Of a DNA stretch of 5,768 nt, positions 5,740-5,768 are shown in pieces. The translations under genes and the position numbers were made by a program. The notes below the pieces were generated by a model that saw only the letters and a list, made by a program, of their open reading frames with translations, ran no database searches and was not told where the DNA came from. The stretch is from Deltaproteobacteria bacterium (lineage in GTDB: Bacteria > Desulfobacterota > Dissulfuribacteria > Dissulfuribacterales > UBA3076), in NCBI GenBank assembly GCA_027004315.1, contig JALTHV010000401.1, positions 1 through 5,768 of the forward strand, read 5' to 3'. Position 1 is the stretch's first letter. Every line of letters starts with the position of its first letter.

Positions 5740-5768
5740 ATCTTAATTTTAATCCTTATTATCAAATT
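5740..5768 (-). other. nusA leader, edge of window
   Basis: Only 29 A/T-rich bases remain upstream of nusA. Read on the minus strand they contain AAGGA (5757-5753), the best ribosome-site candidate for nusA, and stop codons in two of the three frames within TGATAATAA and GATTAA. In this cluster rimP normally precedes nusA, and one of these stops could be its end, but nothing here identifies it. No promoter can be judged from so short a stretch. Confidence 0.4.

Overview
The window carries one transcription/translation operon, read entirely on the minus strand. In transcription order (right to left) it contains nusA (5739-4444), infB (4246-1538), a ylxP/DUF503 gene (1569-1276), rbfA (1087-743) and the 5' part of an nrnA-type DHH phosphoesterase gene (458-1, running off the left edge). 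This is the conserved bacterial rimP-nusA-(ylxR)-infB-(ylxP)-rbfA-(nrnA)-truB-rpsO-pnp cluster. A DUF503 gene after infB plus a DHH phosphoesterase after rbfA is a layout I associate with Desulfobacterota ('Deltaproteobacteria') and Firmicutes. The long IF2 with two IF2_N domains and the NusA with one C-terminal helical repeat fit a Desulfobacterota-like Gram-negative. That assignment is an inference from gene order and protein style. No marker here fixes the genus.

The genes form a coherent set. NusA controls RNA polymerase pausing, termination and antitermination. IF2 places initiator tRNA on the ribosome. RbfA matures the 30S subunit. NrnA finishes RNA decay by degrading 2-5 nt oligoribonucleotides and hydrolysing pAp. 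YlxP is a small conserved companion of unsettled function. infB and ylxP overlap by 32 nt, which suggests translational coupling.

The less ordinary part is the intergenic DNA. The rbfA-nrnA gap (459-742) holds a perfect 34-bp inverted repeat around a 49-nt spacer (568-684), with a weaker outer pair of arms. A 17-20 bp motif, consensus GTAACTTCTCAATAAGTCCT, flanks that palindrome as a direct repeat (531-547, 713-732) and recurs inverted in the ylxP-rbfA gap (1212-1231). That second gap (1088-1275) also holds a C/G-rich REP-like hairpin (1155-1197). The nusA-infB gap (4247-4443) is too short for a full ylxR gene. It holds a doubtful 28-codon ORF and a short hairpin. No gap exceeds 300 bases.

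I found no tRNA, rRNA, CRISPR array, transposase gene or convincing intrinsic terminator, and no sign of a novel defence or metabolic system. The repeat structures between the genes are the only features I consider worth following up.
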